A stretch of DNA of 64,000 nucleotides from the NCBI GenBank assembly GCA_965226475.1, contig CBDDDJ010000005.1, positions 1,178,001-1,242,000 of the forward strand. The letters are read 5' to 3'. The stretch is from JASLMY01 sp965226475. GTDB taxonomy: Bacteria; Pseudomonadota; Alphaproteobacteria; GCA-2731375. Positions 44,149 through 52,903 of the stretch are shown here, one piece after another; within the stretch, counting starts at the first letter, position 1, and each line of letters opens with the position of its first letter. The position numbers and the translations under genes are program-made. The notes under the pieces are model-generated. The model was not told the DNA's origin, did no database searches, and saw only the letters and a list, made by a program, of their open reading frames with translations.

Positions 44149-44789
44149 TGAGATCCACCGTGCCCGTGACCAGAATGCGGTAATTGAGAGTCAGCCAGAC
44201 GTAGAGGACGGCGCCCACGAGCGTCGTATGCAGCGCGATCGACATGCCGCTGATCAAGGTGGCGACCATGGTCGAGACCTTCTCCACCTCCCCCGCCGAT
44301 TGCGGGTCGACACCGGAGAGCGCGATGATGAAGCCGGATGACCGTGCCGACGAGACCGAGGAAGATCAGGGCGTTGGCGATGTCGCGGATGCCAACGACG
44401 CGATCGGTCAACCGCAGGCGGAGCGCGCCCGCGAGGTTGGCCCGGCCCGCGGCATCGGCGCCCTGGAGCTGCGCGAGGTAGTGGCCGGCCCAGCCGCCGA
44501 TATCGGGCGCGCTCGCCTTCACCGCGTCGAGGGCGGCGCCATGGCGCCAGACCCTCGCGCCGCAGAGACACAGGCCATAAAGGAAGACCAGCACGATCAG
44601 CAACAACAGCTCGCGCAAGCGGCCGTTGATCATGCCGTCGAGCCAGCCCTGCAAATAGGCCGCCCCCACCAGTGCGACGGCCACGATATTGACCAACAGA
44701 TATCGGGTGAACAGAAGGTAGCGATGCTGCAAGCGCCGGCCTCCCCAGTTTGGCGACGACACACCGCCGAGCGCCATCGAAGAGGTCAC
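44105..44789 (-). pseudogene. MotA/TolQ/ExbB-type proton channel, one frameshift
   Basis: From 44789 the frame gives transmembrane segments (LLFTRYLLVNIVAVALVGAA and LLLLIVLVFLYGLCLCG) and the conserved ALIFLGLVGTVI. It is then lost at about 44337, where one extra base (ATCCGGC for ATCGGC) shifts it. The adjacent frame continues GFIIALSGVDP, VEKVSTMVATLISGMSIALHTTLVGAVLY to the stop at 44105, the classical ExbB/MotA pore region. Repaired length is about 228 aa. First gene of a three-gene minus-strand operon. Either a recent mutation or a base error. Confidence 0.82.
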
Positions 44790-45208
44790 TTTACCATTCT
44801 CCGCCGCTGGAGCCGATCACGGTCGCGCGGGGCACGCCCGACGGGCCCCGCCGACGGGGACATCGCCAGCTACCGGCGGTTCGACTCGCTCGTCCGCGAA
44901 CGGCCGCCCGCGCCGAGCGCGCTCGTCGCCCCGGGGCAACGGGGAACGTTCCGTGCGGTTGAAACTCATGATCTTCCCTCCGGATCTGTTCACGCCCCCT
45001 CGGGATGGGCTATGTCTCGGGAAATGGCATCCCATGTCACCTCGCCTCGCGCCGATCGCCCCACCTGGTGATCGACCGTGAAGGCCGAAGCCGATGTCGC
45101 GACGTCACGAAGACCCGCCCAACGTCACCGTGGCCGGTGTCGAGCCATCCCAGGCTGGAGCGACCGATCGCTCCCGAACCGGCGGGTCGCAATGATGAGA
45201 AAGAGATC
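44790..45208. other. 419 bp without a supported gene
   Basis: Lies between the divergent ExbB-like operon and the CoA-transferase gene. The CoA-transferase frame is open from 45005, but the first 68 codons have no family similarity. Promoters for both directions should lie here; no clear boxes were seen. Confidence 0.5.
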
Positions 45209-46390
45209 ATGACGGATACCGGCCCCCTCTCGCGCTTCACCGTGATCGATCTGACCCGGGCGCGGGCCGGGCCGACCGCCGTCCGTCAGCTCGCGGACTG
45301 GGGCGCCAAGGTCATCAAGGTCGATATGCCGCCGAGAGCCGGCGCCGACACGCTGGGTGGCGAGCGAGACGGCTCCGATTTCCAGAACCTGCACCGCAAC
45401 AAGCGGGCCATGACACTGGACATGAAGGATCCCCGGGGACGTGACCTGCTGGTGAACATGGCGCGGACGGCGGACGTGATCGTTGAAAATTTTCGCCCCC
45501 GGGTGAAGCACCGCCTCGGCATCGACTACGAGGCGATCAGGGACATCAACCCGGGAATCGTCTACGGCTCCATCTCCGGCTTCGGCCAGGAGGGGCCTTA
45601 TGCCGAGCGGCCGGGGCTGGATCAGATCGCCCAGGGCCTGGGCGGCCTGATGTCGGTCACCGGCCTTCCCGGCCAGGGCCCGGTCCGGGTCGGTATCCCC
45701 ATCGCCGACCTCTCCGCCGGCTTCAACCTGGCGATGGGTATCTTGATCGCATTATTGGAACGCGAGGTCTCGGGCCGGGGCCAGTGGGTCACCACCTCGC
45801 TGCTGGAAGCGCAGATCACGATGATGGACCTGCAAGCCGCCCGCTACCTGATCGACGACGAGGTGCCGGGCCAGGCCAGCAACAACCACCCGGTCCATAT
45901 TCCGACCGGCGTGTTCGAGACCGAGGATGGCGCCATCAACATCCAGGCGAGCGCCCAGCATTTCTTCAGGCGGCTGTGCGAAGCGCTCGGCGCGCCGGAG
46001 ATTTACGACGATCCGAAATACGCCGACGGACCCGGCCGCGCGGCCCACCGCGACGAGCTGAACGAGGCCATCGCGTCTCACACCCGGGGGCGCGGCACCG
46101 ACCAGTGGATCGACGTCCTGGCCGAGGCAGGCGTGCCCTGCGGCCCGATCCACCGCCTGGACCAAACCTTCGCCGACCCACAGGTACGGACTTTGGCCAT
46201 GTCGCCCGAGGTGAGCCACCCCCGGCTCGGCACGCAACGTCTGGTGGGCCAGGCGGTCAAGCTGTCCAGGACGCCAATGAAAATGCGGAGCGCCACGGCC
46301 GACTCGGGCGCCAACACCGACGAAATTTTGCGGGAGCTAGGACTGGGCCCCGACGAGATCGCGGTACTACGCACCGACGGGGTTGTCTGA
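45209..46390 (+). CDS. CaiB/BaiF family CoA-transferase
   Basis: The protein is about 393 aa from ATG 45209 (MTDTGPLSRFTVIDLTRARAGPTA). QLADWGAKVIKVDMP, VIVENFRPRVKHRLGIDYEAI, and GSISGFGQEGPYAERPGLDQIAQGLGG with the glycine loop preceding it are type III CoA-transferase blocks; the catalytic Asp is expected in the GLDQI segment. It moves CoA between small carboxylates. Its end overlaps the GGDEF-EAL gene by 24 bp on the opposite strand. It is intact, unlike the truncated paralogue at 22 kb. Confidence 0.92.
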   Translation: MTDTGPLSRFTVIDLTRARAGPTAVRQLADWGAKVIKVDMPPRAGADTLGGERDGSDFQNLHRNKRAMTLDMKDPRGRDLLVNMARTADVIVENFRPRVKHRLGIDYEAIRDINPGIVYGSISGFGQEGPYAERPGLDQIAQGLGGLMSVTGLPGQGPVRVGIPIADLSAGFNLAMGILIALLEREVSGRGQWVTTSLLEAQITMMDLQAARYLIDDEVPGQASNNHPVHIPTGVFETEDGAINIQASAQHFFRRLCEALGAPEIYDDPKYADGPGRAAHRDELNEAIASHTRGRGTDQWIDVLAEAGVPCGPIHRLDQTFADPQVRTLAMSPEVSHPRLGTQRLVGQAVKLSRTPMKMRSATADSGANTDEILRELGLGPDEIAVLRTDGVV

Positions 46391-48991
46391 CAACGGGGGC
46401 AAGCGTCTGGAGAGTTCTTCCGCCGGCATCGGCATGCCGTAGTGCTCGCCCTGCAGCAAGTAGCAGCCCTCTTGGCGCAACAATTCGATTTGTGCCTGGT
46501 TGGCGACGCCCTCGGCCGTCACCTTGAGGTTGAGCGCGTGGGCCATGCTCACGATGGCGCGCACGATCGCGATGTCGTCGGTGCTTTCGGGGATGTCGCG
46601 GACGAAGGCCTGGTCGATCTTGACCGTGTCGACGGGAAAGTTCTTGAGATAACTGAGCGAGGAATATCCGGTGCCGAAGTCGTCGAGCAGAACCTCGATG
46701 CCGCGTCGACGCAGGTTCGTGATGACTTCCAGTCCCTCGGCGAAGTTGCTGAGCATCACGTTCTCGGTGATCTCGATATGCAGGTACTCGGGAGCGAGGT
46801 TGGCGGCGGCGAGTTCGCGTTCGACCGAGGCGACGATGTCGTGGTGTTGAATCTGTGCCACCGAGACGTTGACCGATACCGCGACGGGACCGAGGCCAGC
46901 CTCCCGCCACGCGGTCGCCTGACGGCACGCGCCGGCCAGGATCCAGTCGCCCATGGGGATGATCATGTTGGTCCGTTCGGCGATCGGGATGAACTCCGTC
47001 GGCGAGACGAGTCCGCGCTCGGGGTGGTTCCAGCGGACCAGGGCCTCGACCGCGACGATCCGTTCCGAGTGGGCGTCGACCAGGGGCTGATAACTGAGCC
47101 AGAGCTCGCCCCGCTCCACCGCGTGGCGAAGGTCGCGCTCCAGGGCCTTGCGCGCCAGGACCTCGGCATCCATCGCCGGGACGTAGAAGTTGTAGCCCTC
47201 GACCCGGGTCGCCTTGGTGCGCGAGAGCGCCAGGCTGGCGCTCCTCAGCAGGCTGTCGGCATCGTCGCCGTCCTCCGGAAACAGGGAGATGCCGGCGCTG
47301 ACGGTAACGAAGACGCGCCCGGCGGGAAACTCCATGGGCTCCGCCAAGTTCGCCAGAATTCGCTCGGCCGCCGTCGCGGCGGCGTCGGGACTGCTCACCT
47401 CCGGCAGGAGGACGGTGAACTCGTCACCCGCCAGGCGTGACAAAGCGCCACTCGCGTCACGGCCCAGCACGTCGCCGACGCGCACATCCGCGCGAAGCCG
47501 GTCGGCGATCGTTTGCAACACGGTGTCGCCGATCGCCTGACCCATGGTTTCATTGACGCTCTTGAAGTCGTCGATATCGAGATAGAGCAGCGCCAGACGC
47601 CGGTCGCGCCGCCTGGCCATCGCCATCGCCTGATTCAGCATCTGGCCGAAGAGTTCCCGGTTGGGGAGCCCCGTCAGCGCGTCGTTGTGCGCCAGATACT
47701 CGATGCGCTCCTGCTGGCGCCGGTGCTCGGTGACATCTTCCTCCGTGACCAGGACCCGCGACCAGTCGTCACGGCGATCGAACGGCACCTGGGCGAGCTT
47801 GCGGACGATGATCTCCCGCCCGTCCAAGGTCCGCTCGGCGTGCTCGATGATAGTTCGACGCGGGCCGGCCGCGAGATCCATCGCCAGCGGCAGCAACACC
47901 GCGCCCGTCGCCTCGCCCACGAGAACGTTCAGGCGGTCGATGCACTCCTGCTTGTCGCGCGCGCCGTGGACGTCCAGGGTCGCGCGGTTTACATCCAGAA
48001 CTCGCACCAGGGGTTCGGCGTGGGCCGCGCGCGACAGATCCTCCGGCGAGGTCATGCCCGCGTCGAGTGCCCGCTTCAACACCGCCCAATCCTCTTCCCG
48101 AATCGCGATCGGCGTCTCCTCGAAGAGATTGCGGAAACGTGCCTCGCTCTCATCCAGGGCCTCCTGCCCCTCGCGTCTGATCTCGCCCTCGCGAAGGACG
48201 GCGCGGCCCTGCTCCAATTCGCTCGTCACCAGCAAGGCGCGACGCGCGAAAACCCAAACCAGGCCGATCATGACGGCCCAGGCCAGACCGATGGGGGGCA
48301 CCAGACCGCGAAGGCTCGAGCGCCCGGGCAAATCCGGCTCCCACGTCAGCATTCCGAGCGGACGTCCCGTCGGGGCCCGCAGAACGAAGCTCGCCTGGTC
48401 GTCGGTGGCGGACGCCTCGGAAATGGCGAGCGGTCGCAGGAAGAACTGCTTGGCCACGTCGTCCAGACCAGCGCGGTCCATGGCGCGGGTGGAGATGGCA
48501 TAGACCGCGGCCGCGCCGCCCGACCCCGACACCCGGCTCACGGCGAAGATATGGATCGCGCCGGCCACTCGGGCATAGCCCGTCTGGCTCCCCTCGGTAT
48601 CCGCCCCGCGAAAAATCGCCGCCGCCGACGCAAGGAGGTCCTTCCCGCCGAGCCCACCCGGCGCCGCGCCCGCAAGCAGCTTCCCCGTGGCATCGACGAC
48701 GAACGAATGGGCGGAGATGTCATGCTCCGCCGTCGGCGGCCGGGGGATCGTGGCGGAAAATCCATTGGCCATCGATTTCGCGATTTGGCCGCGCCGCCGT
48801 TTCTCCGCTCCCAGGGCGGCGGCCACCTGACGCTCCGAGCGGTCGAACCATTCCTCGTCGCCGAGCCGGGTCACCACCGAGCCGATGGCCATCATGACCA
48901 GCGCGCTCATGATCATGAGCAGGACGATCGGCACCATCAGCCCACCGGAGGGGCGTTCAGGCGCCATCTCGGACGCGCGCGCGTTTGTCAT
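46367..48991 (-). CDS. membrane GGDEF-EAL protein (cyclic-di-GMP turnover)
   Basis: The protein is about 874 aa from ATG 48991 (MTNARASEMAPE). Two membrane helices (LMVPIVLLMIMSALVMMAIG near 18-38; LAWAVMIGLVWVFA near 235) enclose a periplasmic sensor region. A PAS-like segment (SEARFRNLFEETPIAI) follows, then GGDEF and EAL domains. The GGDEF signature reads AGDEF (near 522), a variant that may still be active. The EAL domain has EALVRWN, ITENVML and DDFGTGYSSL, the residues of active phosphodiesterases, so net c-di-GMP hydrolysis is plausible. No partner gene is adjacent. Confidence 0.92.
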   Translation of the reverse strand: MTNARASEMAPERPSGGLMVPIVLLMIMSALVMMAIGSVVTRLGDEEWFDRSERQVAAALGAEKRRRGQIAKSMANGFSATIPRPPTAEHDISAHSFVVDATGKLLAGAAPGGLGGKDLLASAAAIFRGADTEGSQTGYARVAGAIHIFAVSRVSGSGGAAAVYAISTRAMDRAGLDDVAKQFFLRPLAISEASATDDQASFVLRAPTGRPLGMLTWEPDLPGRSSLRGLVPPIGLAWAVMIGLVWVFARRALLVTSELEQGRAVLREGEIRREGQEALDESEARFRNLFEETPIAIREEDWAVLKRALDAGMTSPEDLSRAAHAEPLVRVLDVNRATLDVHGARDKQECIDRLNVLVGEATGAVLLPLAMDLAAGPRRTIIEHAERTLDGREIIVRKLAQVPFDRRDDWSRVLVTEEDVTEHRRQQERIEYLAHNDALTGLPNRELFGQMLNQAMAMARRRDRRLALLYLDIDDFKSVNETMGQAIGDTVLQTIADRLRADVRVGDVLGRDASGALSRLAGDEFTVLLPEVSSPDAAATAAERILANLAEPMEFPAGRVFVTVSAGISLFPEDGDDADSLLRSASLALSRTKATRVEGYNFYVPAMDAEVLARKALERDLRHAVERGELWLSYQPLVDAHSERIVAVEALVRWNHPERGLVSPTEFIPIAERTNMIIPMGDWILAGACRQATAWREAGLGPVAVSVNVSVAQIQHHDIVASVERELAAANLAPEYLHIEITENVMLSNFAEGLEVITNLRRRGIEVLLDDFGTGYSSLSYLKNFPVDTVKIDQAFVRDIPESTDDIAIVRAIVSMAHALNLKVTAEGVANQAQIELLRQEGCYLLQGEHYGMPMPAEELSRRLPPLSDNPVGA

Positions 48992-49061
48992 GGAACCCCT
49001 CCCCGTTTGTGTGCCCGGCCGAGATCCGCCGGGCACGGGAATCAACCAACCCTGAAGATTA

Positions 49062-49069
49062 TAAAGTAA
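49062..49069 (+). repeat. target-site duplication of IS1595-family copy A, left
   Basis: TAAAGTAA; the same octamer follows the element at 50303-50310. Confidence 0.85.
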
Positions 49070-50302
49070 ATGGCTTATCCCTTTGCTTCCGGTCACACCA
49101 GATGTTGATCGGCCTTCTACGTTCCAGGCACGGTTTTCGGACCGTGCCGGGGGATGTGCGGGAGCTTTTGGACTTGAGGAAGTTGGTTTCGAGTGCTGTC
49201 AGGCAGACTGGAGGGCCGGTATTCGGCTCCGATTGAGGCGGATCGGAGGGCGGGCGATGGCTGGCGCCCGGCCTGCCGGGATCAGACGTGTTGTCCGACG
49301 ATGTCGCGGTAGTCGGCGGGTCGCAGGCGCGTGCCGATGCCGAGCAGGGTATCGAAAGCCGTTGCGGTGTGGCGGCGGCGGTTCCAGCGGAACACGAACT
49401 CGTCGAGGTAGCGGCGCAGATGGGCGCGGCGCAGGCCATGGAAGGTTCCGAGCGCCCAGCGCTTCAGGTTCGAGAACACACGATGGATCCACGTCAGCAC
49501 GAGATGGGCGGGCGTTGCACCGACGACCTTGGGCTGGTGGTCGTGGTCGGGCAGGCCGCAATAACCGCTCCAGCCATCGGTAATCACCCGCGCGCCCGGC
49601 GCCGAGGTTCCGGCAACGAAGGCACGAAGGCTGCGCGCGGAGAAATCCCCGATCGGCGCCAGCCGGATGCGGCGTGGCTCGCCCTCGGGCGATAGCTCGA
49701 CCGCGCCGGCAATGCGCATCTTGCCTTGTGGGCTGCGACCTTGCCCGCCTGTGGCCGGGTCTTTTGCGGTGCGGAACGGGAGGGTGGCCTCATCGATCTC
49801 GATCAGGTCCTCAAGCAGGCTGCGATCCGGATTGACCATGGCACGGCGCAGCTTGTGCAGCAGGAGCCAGGCACTCTTGTAACTGCCGAGCCCGAGCTGG
49901 GCCTGGAGTTGCAGGGCGGAGATACCATTCGAGTGGCTGGTCACGATGTGAACGGCCATGAACCAGGTCTTCAGGGGCAAGTGGCTGCGGTGCATGATCG
50001 TGCCTGCGGTCACCGAGGTCTCCTTCCCGCAGGCCGCACATTCCCAGCTCGCCCGGCGCCGCTTCAGTTCCCAGCCCCTGTCATGGCCGCAGGCGGGGCA
50101 GACGAAGCCGTCGGGCCAGCGCCTGGCGGCGAGATGCCGGGCACAGGAGGCTTCATCGGGAAAGCGCGCCTCGAAGGCGGCGCGGGACATGGGGCGGTCA
50201 TATTTCCAGCGGCTGGCCATGACGGAACATTACACGAACATGCTGCCGACGCCCACCAGAAACTCAACATCTCGTCAAACCGGGCTCAAAGGGATAAGCC
50301 CT
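49070..50302 (-). mobile_element. IS1595-family element, copy A
   Basis: The element is 1233 bp with inverted ends ATGGCTTATCCCTTTG (49070) and AGGGCTTATCCCTTTG (read from 50302). The 8-bp target duplication TAAAGTAA on both sides proves simple transposition into the gap behind the GGDEF-EAL gene. Copy B at 55041 is the same over its length apart from bases at the very end. Confidence 0.93.
49282..50220 (-). CDS. IS1595-family transposase, copy A
   Basis: The protein is 312 aa and intact. The zinc ribbon has CPACGHDRGW and CAACGKETSVTAGTIMH. The catalytic core has LIEIDEATLPF, VITDGWSGY and the final helix region VLTWIHRVFSNLKRWALGTFHG, the His/Asn-type third motif of IS1595-like enzymes, followed by YLDEFVFRWNRR. 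Deduced sequence is identical to copy B at 55253. Confidence 0.92.
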   Translation of the reverse strand: MASRWKYDRPMSRAAFEARFPDEASCARHLAARRWPDGFVCPACGHDRGWELKRRRASWECAACGKETSVTAGTIMHRSHLPLKTWFMAVHIVTSHSNGISALQLQAQLGLGSYKSAWLLLHKLRRAMVNPDRSLLEDLIEIDEATLPFRTAKDPATGGQGRSPQGKMRIAGAVELSPEGEPRRIRLAPIGDFSARSLRAFVAGTSAPGARVITDGWSGYCGLPDHDHQPKVVGATPAHLVLTWIHRVFSNLKRWALGTFHGLRRAHLRRYLDEFVFRWNRRRHTATAFDTLLGIGTRLRPADYRDIVGQHV

Positions 50303-50610
50303 TAAAGTAATTCGACGGGAAAGATTCAATGGACCATCGGGGGTCGCAAATCGGTGGTTCTCGACCGCGCGATGGTGGGATTGGGTCCGGCACCGCTTCT
50401 CGGGCGCCGAGTCGAGATGGGAGAGGTTTGGAGGCGGGAATGGCGCCGGGGCGGGGTAGCGAAGTCGGCGCCTAAATTTGGTGCGAGCCGCGATGAATTT
50501 GACTCATCGCGGTTTGGTATTACAGATGCGCGACCCGCGTCGTACTCGGCGACGGGGCGCGGCGCGACACGTCGGCCCGACACCCACCCCGCAACCAGCG
50601 AAGCCGAACC
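50303..50610. other. 308 bp between IS copy A and ridA-like gene
   Basis: Begins with the right target duplication (TAAAGTAA, 50303-50310). No gene is supported here; short open frames are compositional. Confidence 0.55.
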
Positions 50611-51018
50611 ATGTCCCTACCGCTCCATCACATGCTTCCCGGAGCCCCGCGCCCCGTCGCCCCCTTCTCCCATGCCGTCGAGGCGGATGGCTGGGTGTTC
50701 GTCACCGGCCAGATGCCGACCGATCCCGGCGTCCCCGACGCGCCCTTGCCGGAAGGCGTCATCGCCCAAACGCGCCGGGTGATGGAAAATCTGTCGCTGG
50801 TACTGGCCGGGCTCGGGCTCGAATTCGGGCATGTGACCATGGCGCGGGTCCCCGACGCGCCCTACCTGAGGGAATTCGATCGCGACTACGGTGCGATGAA
50901 CCAAACCTACGAGACCTATTTCGAGGCGGGAAAGCTGCCGGCCCGGACCTGTATCGGCGTCACCGGCCTCGCGCTCGACGCGCTGGTGGAGATCGACCTC
51001 GTCGCCAAGCGTCCGTGA
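50611..51018 (+). CDS. RidA/YjgF family protein
   Basis: The protein is 135 aa. FSHAVEADGWVFVTGQMPTDP, the helix QTRRVMENLSLVLAGLGLEF, and PARTCIGVTGLALDALVEIDLVAK with the catalytic Arg are the RidA core. Members deaminate reactive enamine/imine intermediates. A Cys replaces the commonest residue after PART, which is acceptable in the family. It lies just upstream of the tRNA-Arg fragment, so it is probably the last host gene before the integrated island. Confidence 0.88.
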   Translation: MSLPLHHMLPGAPRPVAPFSHAVEADGWVFVTGQMPTDPGVPDAPLPEGVIAQTRRVMENLSLVLAGLGLEFGHVTMARVPDAPYLREFDRDYGAMNQTYETYFEAGKLPARTCIGVTGLALDALVEIDLVAKRP

Positions 51019-51047
51019 TCCGAGATCCCAGGGGAGCCGGGAGGGGG

Positions 51048-51094
51048 TGGCGACCCCGGCAGGACTCGAACCTGCGACCTGTGGATTAGAAGTC
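51048..51094 (-). other. 3' fragment of tRNA-Arg (TCT), probable att site
   Basis: The minus strand reads GACTTCTAATCCACAGGTCG, then a complete T-arm (GCAGG TTCGAGT CCTGC), the 3' acceptor strand CGGGGTC, discriminator G and CCA. The matching 5' parts (GACCCCG acceptor, D-arm, 5' anticodon strand GTGGA) are missing upstream. A tRNA cut at the anticodon next to a tyrosine integrase gene is the classical crossover copy (attL or attR). The full tRNA should lie at the other end of the island, not seen here. Confidence 0.8.
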
Positions 51095-51255
51095 TCGCCT
51101 GAGAGGCTTGTGCGCGCTTGCCGATCCTTGCGGGTTCTTTCCTAACTCACTGTTGTAATTGGCCTATATCCCTCCCCGCCGTTGCGCTTGCTTGCTGAAT
51201 TTATCCGCTCTATGCTGTCGTTTCTGTGACACGGTTGTGACACGCGGGGGAAACG

Positions 51256-52461
51256 ATGCTCACCGAACGAATCATCCGAGACGCCAAATCGACCGGCAAA
51301 ACACGCACGATCTGGGACACCAAGACGCCGGGACTCGGCGTGCAGGTCACGCGCGGCGGCACTAAGAATTTCGTGATCCGCTACGCCGTCGACGACAAAC
51401 GCCGGCAGGCGATACTCTGCCGCGTCGGGCAGCTGTCTCTCGCCGAGGTTCGGAAGAAGGCCGGCGCCGAGCTGGCCGCGATCCGCGCTGGCAAGGTTGA
51501 CCCGCTGCGACGCCGGGAAGAGGCTGCGGCGGCGCCGACCGTCAACGACGGGCTCGACAGGTTCTTCGACGAATACGCGCCTCGGCGCATCGCTGACGGG
51601 CGCCTATCCGAGCGCACGGCCAACGGATATCGCAAGCAGGCGGGCCGCACGCTCCGACCGAAACTCGGCACCATGAAAATCAAAGATGTCACCCGAAGAG
51701 ACATTGAACTTGCTCTAGCAAAGGTTGCGCCGGTTCAACGCAACCGCCAACTCGCGCTCGCGTCCAGGTTGTTTAACCTGTTCGAGACATGGGAATACCG
51801 ACCGCAGCACACAAACCCGGTCCGCGGGATCGAGAAAGCCCGCGAGGAACCCCGCGACCGCGTGCTCGCCCCGTCCGAAATCGAGGCGCTGGCCGGGGCA
51901 GTGGCCTCGATTTCGGACAAGATATTCGCCGTCACCGCGATTCGGTTCTTGATGCTTACGGGCTGGCGCTCGGGCGAGGCGCTGGCGCTGCGATGGGCGG
52001 ATCTGAATTTCGAGACCGGGGAGGCGGTGCTGCCGTCGACCAAGATCGGCCGCGACAACCGCCCTGTCGGCGCGTTCGCGCTGGAGCTGTTGGCGGGTCT
52101 GCCCCAGGTGAACGGCAACCCCTTCGTCTTCGCCGGGGCTCGGGGTGCCGCCATCGGCTATCGGAAGCTCCGGCTGGTGTTCGCCGCGGCGTGCGTGGCA
52201 GCGGGCATTCCCGATTGCCGTCTCCATGACATCCGGCGATCCGTCGCGACCACGGCGGCGGCGTCCGGCCTTTCGGTGCTCCTGTTGCGTGACTTGCTCG
52301 GACACAAATCCGTGGCGATGGCGAATCGCTACGCGAGGCGGGCCGGGAGCGCGCTGCAAGAGACCGTCGACGCGAGCGCCGCGCGCATGGCCGCCATGAT
52401 GGGAGGCGAGGCAGCCGAAGTCGTGCCGCTGCGACGCCCCGGCGCGAATCGCCCGGCTTGA
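51256..52461 (+). CDS. tyrosine-type site-specific integrase
   Basis: The protein is 401 aa. An N-terminal arm-binding domain (GLGVQVTRGGTKNFVIRY) is followed by the core-binding domain and a catalytic domain with R in LTGWRSGEAL, H and R in RLHDIRRSVATTAA, H in LLGHKSVAMANRY and the nucleophile Tyr (near 358). It is a phage or island integrase of the DUF4102-containing type. It starts 162 bp from the tRNA-Arg fragment, the expected arrangement for an island that integrates into the tRNA 3' end. It is followed by an excisionase-like gene. Confidence 0.93.
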   Translation: MLTERIIRDAKSTGKTRTIWDTKTPGLGVQVTRGGTKNFVIRYAVDDKRRQAILCRVGQLSLAEVRKKAGAELAAIRAGKVDPLRRREEAAAAPTVNDGLDRFFDEYAPRRIADGRLSERTANGYRKQAGRTLRPKLGTMKIKDVTRRDIELALAKVAPVQRNRQLALASRLFNLFETWEYRPQHTNPVRGIEKAREEPRDRVLAPSEIEALAGAVASISDKIFAVTAIRFLMLTGWRSGEALALRWADLNFETGEAVLPSTKIGRDNRPVGAFALELLAGLPQVNGNPFVFAGARGAAIGYRKLRLVFAAACVAAGIPDCRLHDIRRSVATTAAASGLSVLLLRDLLGHKSVAMANRYARRAGSALQETVDASAARMAAMMGGEAAEVVPLRRPGANRPA

Positions 52462-52619
52462 CAGCCGCAAAAAAAACGGCGTATTCTCGCACGTCCGCGC
52501 ACCAAGCGGATTGTCGCAGCGGCGCCGTCCCACGGGGGCGGTTCCCGGATACTGACGAGATAGGTTTTACCTGGTGTCGATTTTCGGCACTGGTGCCCAT
52601 CAGTCCGGGAGGCCGTTCG

Positions 52620-52814
52620 ATGTTCGACGAAAACACACTCTACCCCGCCAACGATCCTGCGGTCCTCGAGCTCGCGTCTTACTCGACAATGTCACATTGG
52701 AGGGTCCAAGGATGCGGCCCCAGCTACGTCAAAATCGGCGGTCGCGTCGCCTATTTGGGCGGCGACCTCAATTTGTGGTTGAAAGCGCGGACCGTCAGGG
52801 TGGCCGCTGCATAA
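52620..52814 (+). CDS. small HTH protein, AlpA/excisionase-like
   Basis: The protein is 64 aa from ATG 52620; the frame is open further upstream, but homology starts here. LELASYSTMSHWRVQGCGPSYVKIGGRVAYLGGDLNLWL follows the MerR-like winged helix of AlpA/Xis proteins (recognition helix, wing R.AYL..DL..WL). It is likely a recombination directionality factor for the upstream integrase. A strong terminator follows the stop directly. Confidence 0.8.
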   Translation: MFDENTLYPANDPAVLELASYSTMSHWRVQGCGPSYVKIGGRVAYLGGDLNLWLKARTVRVAAA

Positions 52815-52847
52815 AAAAGCCCCGCCGGCTCGGCCCGGCGGGGCTTT
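52815..52847. terminator. strong hairpin terminator
   Basis: AAAGCCCCGCCGG, loop CTCGG, then CCGGCGGGGCTTT: about 13 pairs. The plus strand has only a short T run after it. The minus strand has six T, so it may work in both directions and better on the minus strand. Confidence 0.8.
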
Positions 52848-52903
52848 GCGACCCGGCCGATGGAGGCGACCGTGTCATTAGCATCAGCTTGTGAAGGATC
52901 ATG

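Noticed and set aside
44817..45035. Small minus-strand gene upstream of the CoA transferase
   Set aside because: No ribosome site or motif; composition-driven frame in the divergent intergenic region.
51048..51140. A complete tRNA-Arg gene
   Set aside because: The acceptor 5' strand, D-arm and 5' anticodon strand cannot be found; only the 3' part from the anticodon on is present.
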